Source of the DNA: Crocodylus rhombifer
Lineage: Eukaryota; Chordata; Crocodylia; Crocodylidae
Assembly (NCBI GenBank): GCA_038503035.1
Contig: JAVSML010025181.1
Coordinates: 1 to 64,000, forward strand
Direction of reading: 5' to 3'
Length of the DNA: 64,000 bases
Below are positions 35,303 to 46,589 of this stretch, piece after piece. Below the pieces are notes generated by a model, which was not told the DNA's origin, did not search any database, and worked only from the letters and a program-made list of their open reading frames with translations. The first letter of the stretch is position 1. Each line of letters opens with the position of its first letter. Both the position numbers and the translations under genes were made by a program.

Positions 35303-36229
35303 ATACTTTAAAGGCTGTTTGTGTGATTATTGATGCTGTGGAGTCCTTGAAGATCCCTGGGAGTGACAAAATCTAAAATCAGGTTCATCATATACAGCCA
35401 TACTGAGGTCACTATAGCATACTTAATAAGATCAAGCCTTGACCTGTGGTTCAGAGCAAAATGTAAGCGTAGGAGAGAAGAGTATAATTACATAATTTAC
35501 CATGATATCCATATACAGGCACAAACAGGGTATTGCACTGAAATCACAGACATGCTAACAGAAAGCAGCTACCACCATGACTGTATAATAGAAAAATCTT
35601 TTGCAAAAAATTGGAGCTATTGCACTCAAGAGAACTTGATCTTATTGAAGATCATAAAATAATAGTATCCTACCCAATGAAAGCTTCTTGCCTTGTATCA
35701 GAGTAACAGGGTAGTATCCTGAGGGAAGGAAATTAAGTAAGAGTAATCTCACACCATACTTTCTGGCACAGGATACTGTAGAAACCTGAATGCAGAATAA
35801 ATCAGCTTTAGGCAAGTCAGGCATTTTCCATTTTGCCATTTTTTTTTGTAGCAGATGCTATAGCAAATTACAAACACTGAAGCTTTCTTAAGATCAGGCA
35901 AACTAAGATAAGTAGAGTGGAATGTATGACAGGAAAAACAGATATATTCTCTACTGGAAAAAAATAATCAGGCTACACATTACATAAGATTACGTGCACG
36001 CAACTGAAATTTCGCAATCTTTCCTTAAGGTTTAAAAATAAAGTGGTTTTGAAAGCAGTTAGCCCATATTACCCCATTTGAAATTTGCAGATATGAACAA
36101 TGGTAGTTACTGTCTACAAGTTCACATTGCCAGAAAGAACTTATTTCCCACAGAAACTGGCTGTTTGTCTTTGAACCTACATCCTGTGCCCTCTACATCA
36201 ACCTCTTCCTTTCTTATTCAAAATCATCC
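35303..36229. other. Unannotated sequence
   Basis: There is no gene or repeat that I can name. The 35363-35662 frame has 99 codons and no known domain. Confidence 0.5.
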
Positions 36230-36318
36230 AACAAGTGGCTCTGCAATTCAAAAAACATGCCAGGCTGGGGCTTCACAAATCAGATCTGACCCATAGGCCA
36301 TAGATTGCCAACCCCCTG
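36230..36318 (-). mobile_element. hAT-like terminal fragment
   Basis: Reading the minus strand from 36318 gives CAGGGGGTTGGCAATCTATG followed by GCCTATGGGTCAGATCTG. This has the form CAGGGGT(C/T)GGCAACCTATGGC...GGATCTG typical of hAT transposon ends in reptiles. Only about 90 bp are recognisable and the other end is not visible. Confidence 0.45.
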
Positions 36319-36339
36319 TACTACAATGATGAAGCATAT

Positions 36340-37535
36340 TCGGAGATTTTAATTCTGGAAATGACCACTGCAACCACTTCATCTGACCTTCTGCATCTAC
36401 TTCCCTGAATTCCTACGTTCAGCAAATAGCTGTGTTTTCACTACAGGAATTTTTTTTTACAAAAACAATCCATCTTGATGGTATTGTTGTCCAGAATAGG
36501 GTATTCCCCACACTACTTGGAAAGTTGGTCCGGTCTGTAATTACCATGATTGTTAAAATATGCAGTTAGCTTCTCATGCAAGTTGGTATAATTTCAACTT
36601 CTGGCTACTGGAGCTCACTACAACTTCACCTGCTAAACTGAAGAGCCCTCTAATACCAAATTTCTGTTCACCACATTGACATTTATAGATCATGATTAAG
36701 CCACCACTTCATCTTCTCTTCAATAAACTAAATAGATTGAATTTTGACTGACTCACTGTTTTCCAACCCTTTAATCATTCTTACGGCTTCTCTGAACTCA
36801 CTGCAATTTCCCAGTATTCTTGAAACCAGAACTGGAAACAAAATTCTATTATTAGTCACAATAGTGCAGAACAGAGGTAAAATAACCTGCCACTTGAAAT
36901 TCCTCCATTTGTGTGTTCAACAATTATATTAGTCCTGCTAGCAACAGCTAAAACTGGGAGTTCATGGTCAATTGACTACCTACAATAATCCCTCTGCCTT
37001 TTATCTGAGTGATTGCTTCCCATGAGAGAATCCTATGCCCTGTAAACATGGACTACATTCTCCACCCCGTAATTGCTACATACTGCACTCCCATTAACAA
37101 GCAGCTCAGATCACCCTATATTTCAGTGACATCTCCACATGTCAGTAAACTTGATCCCTGGCAATTGCATGTTTTCTACCAGGTCATTAAATAGGGTATG
37201 ATCAAAAAATGATCCTTGTGTAAACCCACCAGAAAAAAAACATGGTCTTAATGATTACTCCTGACTCCTTATCCACAATTGCATTTTGAGATCTATCAGT
37301 CAGTCCATTTTAATCCATTTAACATGTGCTATATTGATTTGTATTGCTCTAGTTTCTTTATCAAAATGTCATGTAGTCTGGGGACAGGTTTCTTTAAAGC
37401 TTTAAAGAAACCTATGCCATCAACACTATTACCAGTATCAACTACATTTGAAATCTCACCCAATATGCTATGAAGGTAATTTGACAAGATCTATTTTCTG
37501 TATCCCGTGTTGATTGGCACTGATAAGCATCCACC
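36340..37535 (-). mobile_element. Old CR1 LINE, 3' half of ORF2 (turtle-type subfamily)
   Basis: On the minus strand, from right to left, the translated pieces are 'CQSTRDTENRSCQI', then 'VDTGNSVD' with degraded 'F KAL' text, then 'HDILIKKLEQY', 'HVKWIK' and 'LTDRSQNAIVDKE'. Together these are the RT palm region of a CR1 subfamily abundant in turtles and crocodilians. To the left, nucleotide blocks such as AACCAGAACTGGAAACAAAA and TCAATAAACTAAATAGATTG match the antisense of the downstream 'VLVSRTGNK'-type and '..LFSLFSLLK' segments. A duplicated AAAGCTTTAAAGAAACC near 37395 and many shifts show decay. It is older than the 43352 and 53863 copies. Confidence 0.75.
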
Positions 37536-37847
37536 TTTCTTTACAATGATGACTTGTAAAGAGCTATTTGAACATGTGGTATTTGAGCTGTGCTTGTTAG
37601 CAGTGAGTGATCATGTCATAGAGCGTCTCTGTTCCCTGATCAGATGTGTACAAGCACTTCTGCTATGAATTCCAAAAGTAAAATGTGGTTTCCCAATATG
37701 CTCCTACATGCACCCATAAAAGTCACTTTCCTAATGCCAGTAAAGCTGGGTTATAAGACTGGAAAAAGTGAACACAGAATGGTTGCAAAAAGGCCAAACA
37801 AAGACAAATTAAAGTGTTAACACAGCATATGAAACGCTTCAAGGACA
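37536..37847. other. Unannotated spacer
   Basis: This is AT-rich sequence between the CR1 and repeat family A. I see nothing recognisable. Confidence 0.45.
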
Positions 37848-38400
37848 TAGGTTGTAGTTGTGTTGCTCTACAGGCAGAAGGAATCAGAACTCATTCCTAT
37901 TCACTACAAGAGGTGGTATTTTATTAGACCAACTAGATATCTGCAAAAAAAAAATTCTTTAATTTGCAAGCTTTCAGACACACATGCCCTTCCTCAGGCA
38001 TACATACGCGAGTGAAAAAATTGTACAATTTCTCCTAGGTGAAAATTAAAATTTTTATTTTAGAGGAGAGCTGAAAGGTGTTGTAAGATCTCCTGTTTGG
38101 AAAAGTTCATTTTGTGCAAATTAGGCTCAGATAAAAGTTAGAGCAGTCTATTTACCTCAAAGTTGTCTGCTGTCCTTCTGTTTATGTTATTTCATATTTC
38201 ACAGGAGGCTGGGTTAATGGAAGGCTCTCCTGGACAAGGAATTTCTCTTGTGTTGAGGCAGCTCTGTGAACATGCAAATTTGGCTTGAAGGCTGGAGCAG
38301 GGGTGTCAGCTTGCACTTGTAAAACTGGGCCAGAAAACTTGGTGAATACATTGTCTGGGGAGACTGTTCTCACTTCACATTCCAATTACAAATGAAATAA
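37848..38400 (-). repeat. Dispersed repeat family A, long minus-strand copy
   Basis: In reverse complement this copy parallels 10250-10740 over about 480 bp. Shared blocks include AAATTTGCATGTTCACAGAG, AACTTTTATCTGAGCCTAAT, GCACAAAATGAACTTTT, GCCTGAGGAAGG, AAAGCTTGCAAATTAAAGAA and TTGGTCTAATAAAATACCAC. It also retains a far tail, seen on the plus strand as GGTTGTAGTTGTGTTGCTCT. There is no open frame. The 38182-38385 minus frame lies within the repeat. Confidence 0.75.
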
Positions 38401-40497
38401 CTCCACTCAAGTCAAGGACAGCTTCAGCACTCAGATGATTAAGCTACACCCAGTGCTGTTCATACCCAGCACTTGCAAGTATAAAGTTCAGAGCAAATAT
38501 ATGGATATTCCTCAACTTTAAAAAATGATTGAGCACAATAGAGGTAGGTAAAAATTGAGGGGAAAAAAACTTTTATTTTTTTCTGTAATAGACTGCCCTT
38601 ACATTAGGTAGTGTCACACACTCAACACTTACTATGTGCAGTTAAAACACAAGTAGGTGTATGTTCAAACAGTTAAGTGCCCATGTAGCATGGCAAAATA
38701 GCACCCTTTTAGCCAAAGTTCATCTCCCAACAGGTACTAATGTTAATAGGTCATTGAGGAAGCCATTCCAGTGATTTACAAATGTTGCAAGTGAACATGT
38801 GACAAAGACGCTTGGTTTAGAGCTGGTTTTGAGATTAAGTTTAAGCCAAGGAAAGGCAAACCCATAATACGGAGATGTTTATAATAAAAAGCCAGAGAAA
38901 ATGAAGAAAACCTAGAGCCTTTGTAATTCAAGAGTTACCGATATCTGATTATAATAGGAAAAATATTAGAAAATATAAAATCACCATTTTCAAAAATAGG
39001 AGACTAAAGGTAAGTTCCAAGGTCTATGTTTAAGCTTCTATATTGAAGCACCTGCTAAGCAAGAGTTCTGAGGATTTAGCTACCCGCACACAGTGAGATC
39101 CTTTGCTTCATTTTGTTCAAGCCAATAGCTTAGGAGAAAGAAAATGAGCACTTATGAAATGAAGACTAGGCTTTTTGTTTTTCTTGAAAATGCTAATCCA
39201 CGTCAGCACATTATTTACTAAATTCTATGTGAGATTTAGATAGGATGTCGATGATTAAATCCAAGAGAGCAAGTCACAGAAACTTTGCCAACACATACAT
39301 ATTGCCCACGGGTGCTGCCATCTAGGCTGACCCAGCAGAAATGCTTCAGAAATCGCCTCACTCTCTCAATTCTTGCTTGCACTCAAAGTCACCACAGTCT
39401 TTTCCAAAACTGATACGGAACAAAGCCACTTCGTGACCTCTGTCTCTTTTAAAAGATCTTACTAGGACTGTAGATTTAGAAAATTAATGGAGTTACAACC
39501 TGAAAAAAGACCTTCCTGTTAAATAAAGCATACTTATTGGCTTAACAGTTATTATGCCTGCTAAAGTGAGCTTCTCCTAATTGATGTCGCTTCCAGTGTT
39601 TTTTGCCGGACGACAGAGGAAAGCAGTTTAAAAGACCTTCATATGCTCTTAAACTATTTATTTTACAGTCAATGTCAAAATAATTAGTTTCTTATAAGAC
39701 TGGTGACATCACGCATACCAAGGTAAAAGTGATCACAATTGAAAGACAGTCCTGCGGGGGGGGCGAGGGGGGGCGGTAACCAAGAAACATTTCTTCAAGT
39801 ATAATGCATTGTCTAATGTGTCAGCTATTCAAATTTTATTAAAGATGATTCTCTCCTGTAAAGGTTTATACAGCACTATGGCTTGGCCAGTGGTTACAAG
39901 AGAAGCAGCTGACAAAACTAATTAACTACAGCATACCGCGCAGGTCCTGCAACTGCCATGAAATGTTCACAATATTTCTTTGTCAACATCACTGACCTTA
40001 CTCATAGTGACTGCTACTTTTTTGACTAATAATCTTCACCAAACTAGTGAACTTCTAGCTTCTGACGTAATAAGATCTGCCTGTCCTACTTTTATAGACC
40101 CAGCCTTACAACACTACGATTTTTGCATTGTCAAAGCAACGGGCAATATGTATGTAGCTATAGATAGATTTATGGGCAAAAGTAAAATCCTGGCCTCACC
40201 GAAATCAGTGTCAAAATTCTCATTCAATTAAACTCCAGAGGGGAAATATTTTCACTTCATCTGCCATTGAGAAGAAAAACTGGGGCTATATAGAGCTTCA
40301 TAGAATATCCTATCCCTTCAGCTTCTCTTGTGATACTTGAAAGATAACTACAACTCTGTACAAAAGTTTTTTGTATTTTGGTGGAGGGGAGAGTTTCCTC
40401 AAGACACTTGGGGATAAGTAAAAAAAAAAAAAAAAAAATTCTGTTTCCTACTACAGAGGTCATTTACAAAAATTATAGCTGAAGTTTAACTTTTCCA
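38401..40497. other. Unannotated sequence with homopolymer tracts
   Basis: There is no gene. G-rich text occurs near 39756-39775, and a run of 19 A lies at 40420-40438. The 39980-40231 frame (83 codons) has a hydrophobic start but no motif I recognise. Confidence 0.5.
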
Positions 40498-40639
40498 GTT
40501 AAGAGTAGGCCTGTGCGAACAGGGAAGTATTCAATTCTGATTCAGCCAATTCAGAGGACAGTGATTCGAATTGGATCACTGTCCTGAATCGATTTGGCCG
40601 AATCAGCTTTGGAAGATTCAGTGATTCAGATTGGCAGCA

Positions 40640-41335
40640 GAGATGCAGGCACAGCCGGGCAGCTCCTCCAGCTATGCCTGCCTCTTGCCAGGCAGGGAGA
40701 GCTGCAGGAGAGGCCCCCGTGGCTGCCCTGCCTGGCCCCATCTTCTGCCCGGCCCGAGCCAAGTCCCAGCACTTAAAAAAATAAATTAATAAAAAAAGCC
40801 CTGCACTCACTGGATGCAGAAGCAGTGACTGGGGCCTCTGGGCACTCATGGCAGAGCCCCCCCTTGCAGTGCAGGGCAGTGGGAATCTCCACTCCCCTGC
40901 GTGGCATCCATGCAGCAACTGGTCCATGGCATGGGCACAGCGCAGCTTGGCAGGGACTTGCACGTTGTCTGGGAGCTTGGGCTAATGCAGCCGAGTGCTG
41001 CCAGGCTCCGGCTGACACACGGCACCCTGCCAAGCCACACCGCACCCGTTCCATGGGGCAGCTGCTGCGTGAGTGCCAGGCAGGGGGGCAATCCCCACTG
41101 CCCCCTGCTGCATGGGGGGGCCTCTGCCACAAGCCCTCAGAGGCCCCCCAGTTGCTGCTCCTGCAGATAGTAAGTGCAGGGCTTTTTTTTCCTCCTCGTT
41201 TTTTTTTTTTTTTAAAAGTGCCAGGAGGCTAGAGCAGGTTGGAGGTGGGGCTGGGCAGGGCAGCCATGTGGGCTTCCCCCATGGCTCCTCTGGCTGTTCC
41301 TGCCTCTGCCCCAGCAGGGGGAGCAGCAGAGGCTC
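40640..41335. repeat. Long inverted repeat inside the hAT element
   Basis: The axis is at about 40990. Exact pairs include 40798-40807 (GCCCTGCACT) with 41173-41182, 40912-40920 with 41060-41068, and CTTGGCAGGG at 40946-40955 with CCCTGCCAAG at 41025-41034. All give the same coordinate sum of 81980. Further out GGCTGCCCTGCC at 40721-40732 pairs with 41254-41265. Similarity falls off with distance from the axis. A transcript across this region could fold into a hairpin with arms of about 300 bases. Confidence 0.85.
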
Positions 41336-41404
41336 TGTCCTGCTGCTGCTTGCCCAGCTGGCATGCAGTGGGGGGCAGGAAGGGAGGGGCAGGGGGCATG
41401 CAAC

Positions 41405-41653
41405 TCCAGGCAGCAGCAGGGCATAGCTCCTGCTCCCAGCACTGCCATGCCCACATACTGCATACCAGCCAGTGCAAGGGACTCAGGATGCAAGTGCGGC
41501 AGTGCTGGGAGCGGGGGCTATGCCCTGCTGCCACTTGCCCCCTTCTGCCTGGAGTAAGCCCCACCCGCATCCTGCCCCTCCCCACCCTGGATGGGCAAGG
41601 AGCAGCAGGGTAGAGCCCCCACTCCCAGCGCTGCCTCGCTCACATCCCATATG
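41405..41653. repeat. Three copies of a 60-bp unit in alternating orientation
   Basis: A unit containing GCAGCAGGGCATAGC and GCTCCCAGCACTGCC occurs at 41405-41465 (plus), as reverse complement at 41494-41555 (minus), and in diverged form at 41598-41653 (plus). The first two form a second palindrome around 41480, next to the larger one in the same hAT element. Confidence 0.75.
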
Positions 41654-41984
41654 CCCTTGCCCCTCCTCCCCAAGTAACATGCCCCACCACCTCAGCTGGG
41701 CAACTTGTTCCAGCCCCCAGCCCTCCCTCCCTCCCCCATGCCCCTTCCTTCCCCTCTCCCCAGCAGACTTTCCAGCTAGAGGCGGCTGTCAGCAACAGCT
41801 GCCTGTTTAGTATATGGCCGAATCTCCAAATCTTTTCCAAATTGATTCAGGTGTTTCAAATCTATTTGGAGCTTTTACTTGGTCTCCCTATTTGATTCAG
41901 GGACCAGATCTCTGAATCCAAATTGGGCTGAATCTAGTCTGAATTGAATCAGCTACCGAAGTTTTGCACAGCCCTAGTTAAGAG

Positions 41985-43105
41985 TAGTGTGTAGTCTAGA
42001 CCTAAAACAGACCTTTGGGACAAATCTATACTGCAATGGCAGCATGCTTCAGCCTGTATGACCCACTCACCTTTATATGTGGATATGCTCCACATCTAGA
42101 AAGTCTGCAGGTGAGACTGCTCACAGACATCCTTCTAGAGCCAGCCACAAGAAATTGGTCTTTACCTGGCAGCAGATTCATTGCCATATTTCCAGGTGTT
42201 GATTAAACAAATAGAAGCAATGGATGGCACTTACTTGCAAGGGTCATGCTTAAAGCATATGGCTGCAATACTGAAGATATGGTGATTGGGCTAGCCCGAG
42301 AATGATCTGGGGTTTGGCGGGGGGGGGGGAGATTTGCAGGACAAAGGAGGCAGCCACCTAGTAGCTCCCTACTCACTCCTTCCTCGGTCTAACCCCACCC
42401 TCTTCCCCCTTCAGTCCTGCCCTGTGCCCCATGCCCCCTCCCCTCCCCTCCCCTACACACCCAATCCACATCCACCTTTTGCCCACCTGTTCCCAGCTGT
42501 CAGTCCAAGGCCATATATGTTGGATGATGGCTAATGCACTTGGGAGCAGTTCTTCCTGGGATGCTGGGAAACAGCAAATTGGTGGTTTTATCTTAAGTGA
42601 ACACCCAGCAATTAATTTAGTTCAAGCTAGGTAGCACAGCTCACAGACAGTCCTCGCCTGAAGTGGCATAACTTGAAGGTGCCTAGAGAGCACTTAGCAC
42701 TTGTTAACAAGCCTTAATATATAATCATTCAAATTTTAAGTGCTCTTAACATTGGCTAATTGTAATGTGTAATCTCACACAAACTATATTCCTCCCATGC
42801 AGTTGCCATGTGTTACCAATATATTTATAAAACTGAAAATGTTTTTGGTTTGTTGGTTTTTTTTAAATAAAAAAAGGTATACCGCACATTTTATGAATTG
42901 TTTAAATACAAATAGAGAAAATGGTGATTTGGTTTCAAGGTTGGTTTAAAAATTATGGGGTTGGGATTTGAAAGAAACACATGAGCTAAACAATGTATTC
43001 AAGATTTGATGGAGCAGAAACTGCCAATGCTGACTCTATGGGCATTTATATACATATCTCTTTGTCCCGTGACATGCCAAAGATCCACACACGAGCCAAC
43101 GCACA
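41985..43105. other. Unannotated sequence containing repeat family B copy
   Basis: There is no gene. A C-rich stretch at about 42360-42510 gives short spurious frames. The segment at about 42636-42800 resembles 60648-60790, sharing GCCTAGAG(A)G-ACACTTA-type text, TTAACAAG and TTTTAAG..C.CTTAACA blocks in the same orientation. These two may be copies of one old dispersed repeat (called family B here). Confidence 0.45.
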
Positions 43106-43287
43106 CCGTGCTGCTTCGCGTGTAGTTGTATAAGCGGTGAAGTGCACATCAGCATGCAGAAAATGGTAGTGGTGCACTTTTGAACTAAAAACCTTTGATG
43201 CGTTTTAGTTCAAACGTGTGCTGCAGCCATTTTCTCAGTGCTGACACACATTTTGCTGCTTATATAACTGCATGTGCTGCAGAGCCA
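43106..43287. mobile_element. Fold-back/MITE-like element, about 180 bp
   Basis: The arms 43106-43190 and 43203-43287 are reverse complements with an axis near 43196.5. TGAACTAAAA at 43181-43190 pairs exactly with TTTTAGTTCA at 43203-43212. GAAAATGG at 43159-43166 pairs with CCATTTTC at 43227-43234, and a TAGTTGTATAAGC block near 43123 pairs with GCTTATATAACTG near 43258. The loop is about 12 bases. It has no coding content. A small separate hairpin GGTGCTTTTCAAAGCACC lies just to the right, near 43289. Confidence 0.7.
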
Positions 43288-43613
43288 GGTGCTTTTCAAA
43301 GCACCCAGTGCTGCAGTGCAAACTTGGGTACAAATGCTTTAGGATTTTAATTATAGTTTCATAGTTTCTAGGGTCGGAAAGGACCTGAACAGATCATCTA
43401 GTCCAACCCCCTGCCATGGCAGGAAAGAGTACTGGGGTCAAACGACCCCAGCAAGGTGTTCATCTAACCTCCTCTTAAAGACCCCCGGGGTAGGAGCCTG
43501 CACCACTTCTCTTGGAAGTTGGTTCCAGACCCCAGCCGCCCTGACTGTGAAGTAGCGCCTCCTGATATCTAACCTAAACCTACCCTTTGCCAGCTTGTGA
43601 CCGTTGTTCCTGG

Positions 43614-43943
43614 TCACTCCTGGCAGTGCTCGGGGGAACAGTGACTCCCCCAGTGCCTGCTGATCCCCCCGACTAGTTTATAACAGGCCACAAGATCCCC
43701 CCTCAGCCTTCTCTTGTGGAGGCTGAACAGGTTCAGGTCCCGTAGCCTCTCCTCGTAGGGCCTGCCCTGCTGCCCCCTGATCATGCGAATGGCCCTCCTC
43801 TGGACCCTCTTGCTGCTATCCACATCCCTCCTGAAGTGTGACGCCCAGAACTGGACGCAATACTCCAGCTGCAGCCTGACCAGTGCCGCATAGAGGGGGA
43901 GGATCACCTCCTTGACCTGCTTGAAATGCATCTGTGGATGCAT
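43614..43943 (-). pseudogene. CR1 ORF2 C-terminal block, partial
   Basis: The frame reads '[20 protein letters not shown]', '[20 protein letters not shown]' and '[20 protein letters not shown]', the conserved C-terminus of CR1 ORF2 after the RT domain. It is shifted out of frame near 43670 relative to the last segment, which continues toward 43500 in another frame. It aligns along its length with the intact frame at 53952-54539. Confidence 0.9.
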
Positions 43944-44068
43944 GACAAGGTGTGGTTGGCCCTCCTAACTGCCTCCCCACACTGCCAGCCCATGTTCATC
44001 TTGGCGTCAATGATGACTCCAAGATCCTTTTCCGCCTCTGTGCTGACAAGAGGGGAGTTCCCCAACCT

Positions 44069-45199
44069 CTAGGTATGGTGCCGGTTGTTCCTCCCCAGGT
44101 ACAGTACCTTGCACTTGTCTGTGTTGAAACCCATCCTATTCTCATCCGCCCACCCTTGTAACCTGTCTAGGTCTGATTGTAGCCTGTTGCTTCCTTCTAG
44201 TGTGCCCACGTCCCCCCACATCTTAGTGTCATCAGCAAATTTGAACAGGGTGCTTTTTACCCCCTCGTTCAAATCACTGATGAAGATGTTGAAGATCTTG
44301 AAGATGCAGAACCCCACTGCCCATGTCCTTCCGGGTCGAGAAGGACCCATCTACTACCACCCTCTGGGTGCGGCCCTCCAGCCAGTTGGTGACCCATTTG
44401 ACTGTGTGGGTGTCTACACCACAGCCCCCCAGTTTCTTAATGAGAACTGGGTGAGAGACAGTGTCGAAAACCTTCCAGAAGTCCAGGAAGATTATATCCA
44501 CTGCTACCCCTGCATCTAATGATCTGGTGATCTGATCGTAAAGGCCACCAGGCTGGTCTGACAGGACCTGCCACTGATGAACCCGTGTTGGTTGCCCCTA
44601 AGCATGCAGTCCCCTGCTGGCCCCTCCTGGATGTGTGCCAGAATAATTTTCTCGAACAGCTTGCCTAGGATCGAGGTAAGACTAACTGGCCTACAGTTTC
44701 CTGGGTCATCCCTCCTCCCTTTTTTGAAGATGGGGACCACGTTGGCCCTCTTCCAGTCCTCCGGTACCTCACCAGAGCACCACGAGTGCTCGTAAAGCCG
44801 TGCCAGGGGACTTTCAATGACCTCGGCCAGTTCCTTTAGAACTCTAGGGTGGAGATCATCTGGACCGGCTGACTTGAAAACGTCCAGCCCCTTGAGAAGA
44901 TCCCTAACTAAATCCTCGCTAACCCATGGCCCAGGTGTGCCTCCCTTGGGGCCCGAGGGGGGCCCAGCAGGGAGGTGGCTGTTCTGGTCCCTACTTAGGA
45001 AGACGGAGGCAAAGAAATCGTTAAACATGTTAGCTTTGTCGTCTGGTGTGATGACCAAGTTTCCCACCGCGTCCTGCAAGGGCCCCACATTACCCGGGAC
45101 CTTCTTTTTACCTCCTATGTATTTAAAAAAGGACTTCTTATTGTCCTTAATCTGGGAAGCTAGAGAACAGGAACTGGAGGAAGAGGACCATCTGGACAT
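44069..45199 (-). pseudogene. CR1 ORF2 reverse transcriptase, frame-broken
   Basis: The first frame, 45199 to 44516, has 'QIKDNKKSFFKYIGGKKK', 'ANMFNDFFASVF', 'KSAGPDDLHPRVLKELA', 'VPIFKKGRRDDPGNCRPVSL', 'TSILGKLFEKII' and 'NQHGFISGRSCQTSL' in RT order. After a shift, 44501-44274 reads 'IIFLDFWKVFDTVSHPVLIK' (catalytic D in the F.DF.K.FD box) and 'VKWVTNWLEGRTQRVVVDG'. The SGVPQGSVLGP box is mostly missing. After another shift, 44350-44069 reads 'FNIFISDLNEGV' and 'LFKFADDTKMW' with the FADD catalytic pair intact, then 'DKCKVLYLGRNN'. The RT therefore keeps its catalytic aspartates but not its frame. Confidence 0.9.
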
Positions 45200-45200
45200 A

Positions 45201-46589
45201 GAGCTATCCAGTATACCAGAACTATAGGGACAAGTCAGAACTCATGATTAAATCCACAAAAATTTAAATTTGAGGGTCTGCTTCTGGCCAGCTTCAGCCA
45301 ATACATTGCTATCTCTAATTTTTATCCCTGCTTTAAGATGGCACTTGAGCTGAACCACTCAGACCTGTTAAAATAGCCTGCTGAGACCACAAGCAAGTCG
45401 CCACCATTTGCTGCATGGAAGAGAGAAGTTTCCTGTAGAGCCGTTATTGGAACAAAATGCCTAGTTGAAAAGATGAACACCAAAGTAGTCAATATAGGAG
45501 AAGAGACAGGTAACTGCAAACAGCAGCCAGCAGAAGATGACTGGAGAAAGGACCAATTAGAAAATATCCTGAGGAATGCAGCTTTCATGGCAGAGGCTCT
45601 TGCCTATAATGAAGCAGCTTGAGATTGTGCCAGACTGAGCGTTAAAACTTTTTCAATGGGAGCATTGAGCAAGATGACTCTATGACACTAGTCAAAAATA
45701 AACAGAGGTGTTTGAAAGATAATTAAACAAAGACACTGTTCCTTATATTCATCTAACTTTTCCTCCTTGTCAAACAATTTTGGTTAAATCCGCTAAACAG
45801 GTCCAAAACTTACATGACCTTTTCAAAATTGAGAAATAGGCCTCCTAAAATAACATATCCAACAATTAATATCATTGGTCAGTGCCAGGCAAAGTGGCAG
45901 TAGGTATTTCATGCCTTCCCTGACACCTTCTACCACTAAAAAGCCTGATTTGTAACATGCCAGACATTGCAAATGGTGGTGTCCAGAGCGTGCAGTCATT
46001 CTGAAGGATGTGTTCCCCCCATTTACAGACCTTCCATGCTACAAGACTCATTCTGGGATGGTTTTTTTCCCTACAAGATATACAATGGAGCTAGAGGCAT
46101 CATGAATGCAAATGAGTCACAACAGTATCAGAAGTAGGTTTCATTGGAGGGAAATCAGCTGGATTAGCAGGGGAAAGGTATTGATGCATGGAAGTGAAGA
46201 GTCAAATCTGATGCTTAATGGTCTTTTCTCTTATCACTCAACAGGAAGTACCTTCTATTCAGCAGCAAGCACAGGTCACAATTTAATACAACTTCTTTTA
46301 TTGCTTCTCTGGCAAGCGACTTCTGGAAAAGAAAAAAAACAAACAAACCAAAAAAAACCAGGCTTGGGTCAAAAGAAGCAGCCCCCTACCCTGTGCAGCA
46401 ATTCAGACTCCTGGGAGAACACCATTTTTACCCTGACTTCCCATTCAGCAGTTATATCATTCAAAGGCTTCCATGTGCTTGACATAGAGGGGGAATGACT
46501 CTCTCACTTTTGAGACCGTGATCTTCCACGACTGCTATATTTCTCCAGAACAATGGAACTGTCAGCTACAATTGAGTACAAGTAGACAG
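45201..46589. other. Unannotated sequence
   Basis: There is no gene. The minus frame 45322-45588 and the plus frame 46106-46498 have 88 and 130 codons but no recognisable domain. The latter crosses an A-rich tract near 46331-46362, which argues against coding. Confidence 0.45.

Larger units (their letters stand above)
40498..41984. mobile_element. hAT transposon, non-autonomous, with 8-bp target duplication
   Basis: The element is 40506-41976 (1,471 bp). It is flanked by the exact direct repeat GTTAAGAG at 40498-40505 and 41977-41984, the 8-bp duplication size of hAT elements. The ends TAGGCCTGTGCGAA and, in reverse complement, TAGGGCTGTGCAAA match at 12 of 14 positions. Both subterminal regions (about 40530-40635 and 41815-41955) carry many scattered GATTCA/GAATC motifs, which look like transposase-binding subterminal repeats. 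The 1-kb middle is GC-rich and built of inverted repeats. No transposase is present, so it depends on an autonomous relative. The six or more overlapping frames at 40499-41840 are by-products of the GC-rich repeat. Confidence 0.88.
43352..45200 (-). mobile_element. CR1 LINE, 1.85 kb, reverse transcriptase to 3' tail
   Basis: The 3' end is at the left, marked by TAGTTTCATAGTTTCTAGGG, the reverse complement of a CR1 tail. The element covers the pre-RT linker, the whole RT domain and the C-terminal block of ORF2, and is 5'-truncated near 45200. At the nucleotide level it closely resembles the copy at 53863-54503 where they overlap, so both come from one fairly recent subfamily. Shifts near 44510, 44340 and 43945 and a deletion in the SGVPQGS region make it inactive. 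Confidence 0.92.

Noticed and set aside
40499..41840. A cluster of overlapping 90-154-codon frames on both strands
   Set aside because: They are by-products of the GC-rich inverted repeats in the hAT element, and mirrored frames encode related nonsense peptides.
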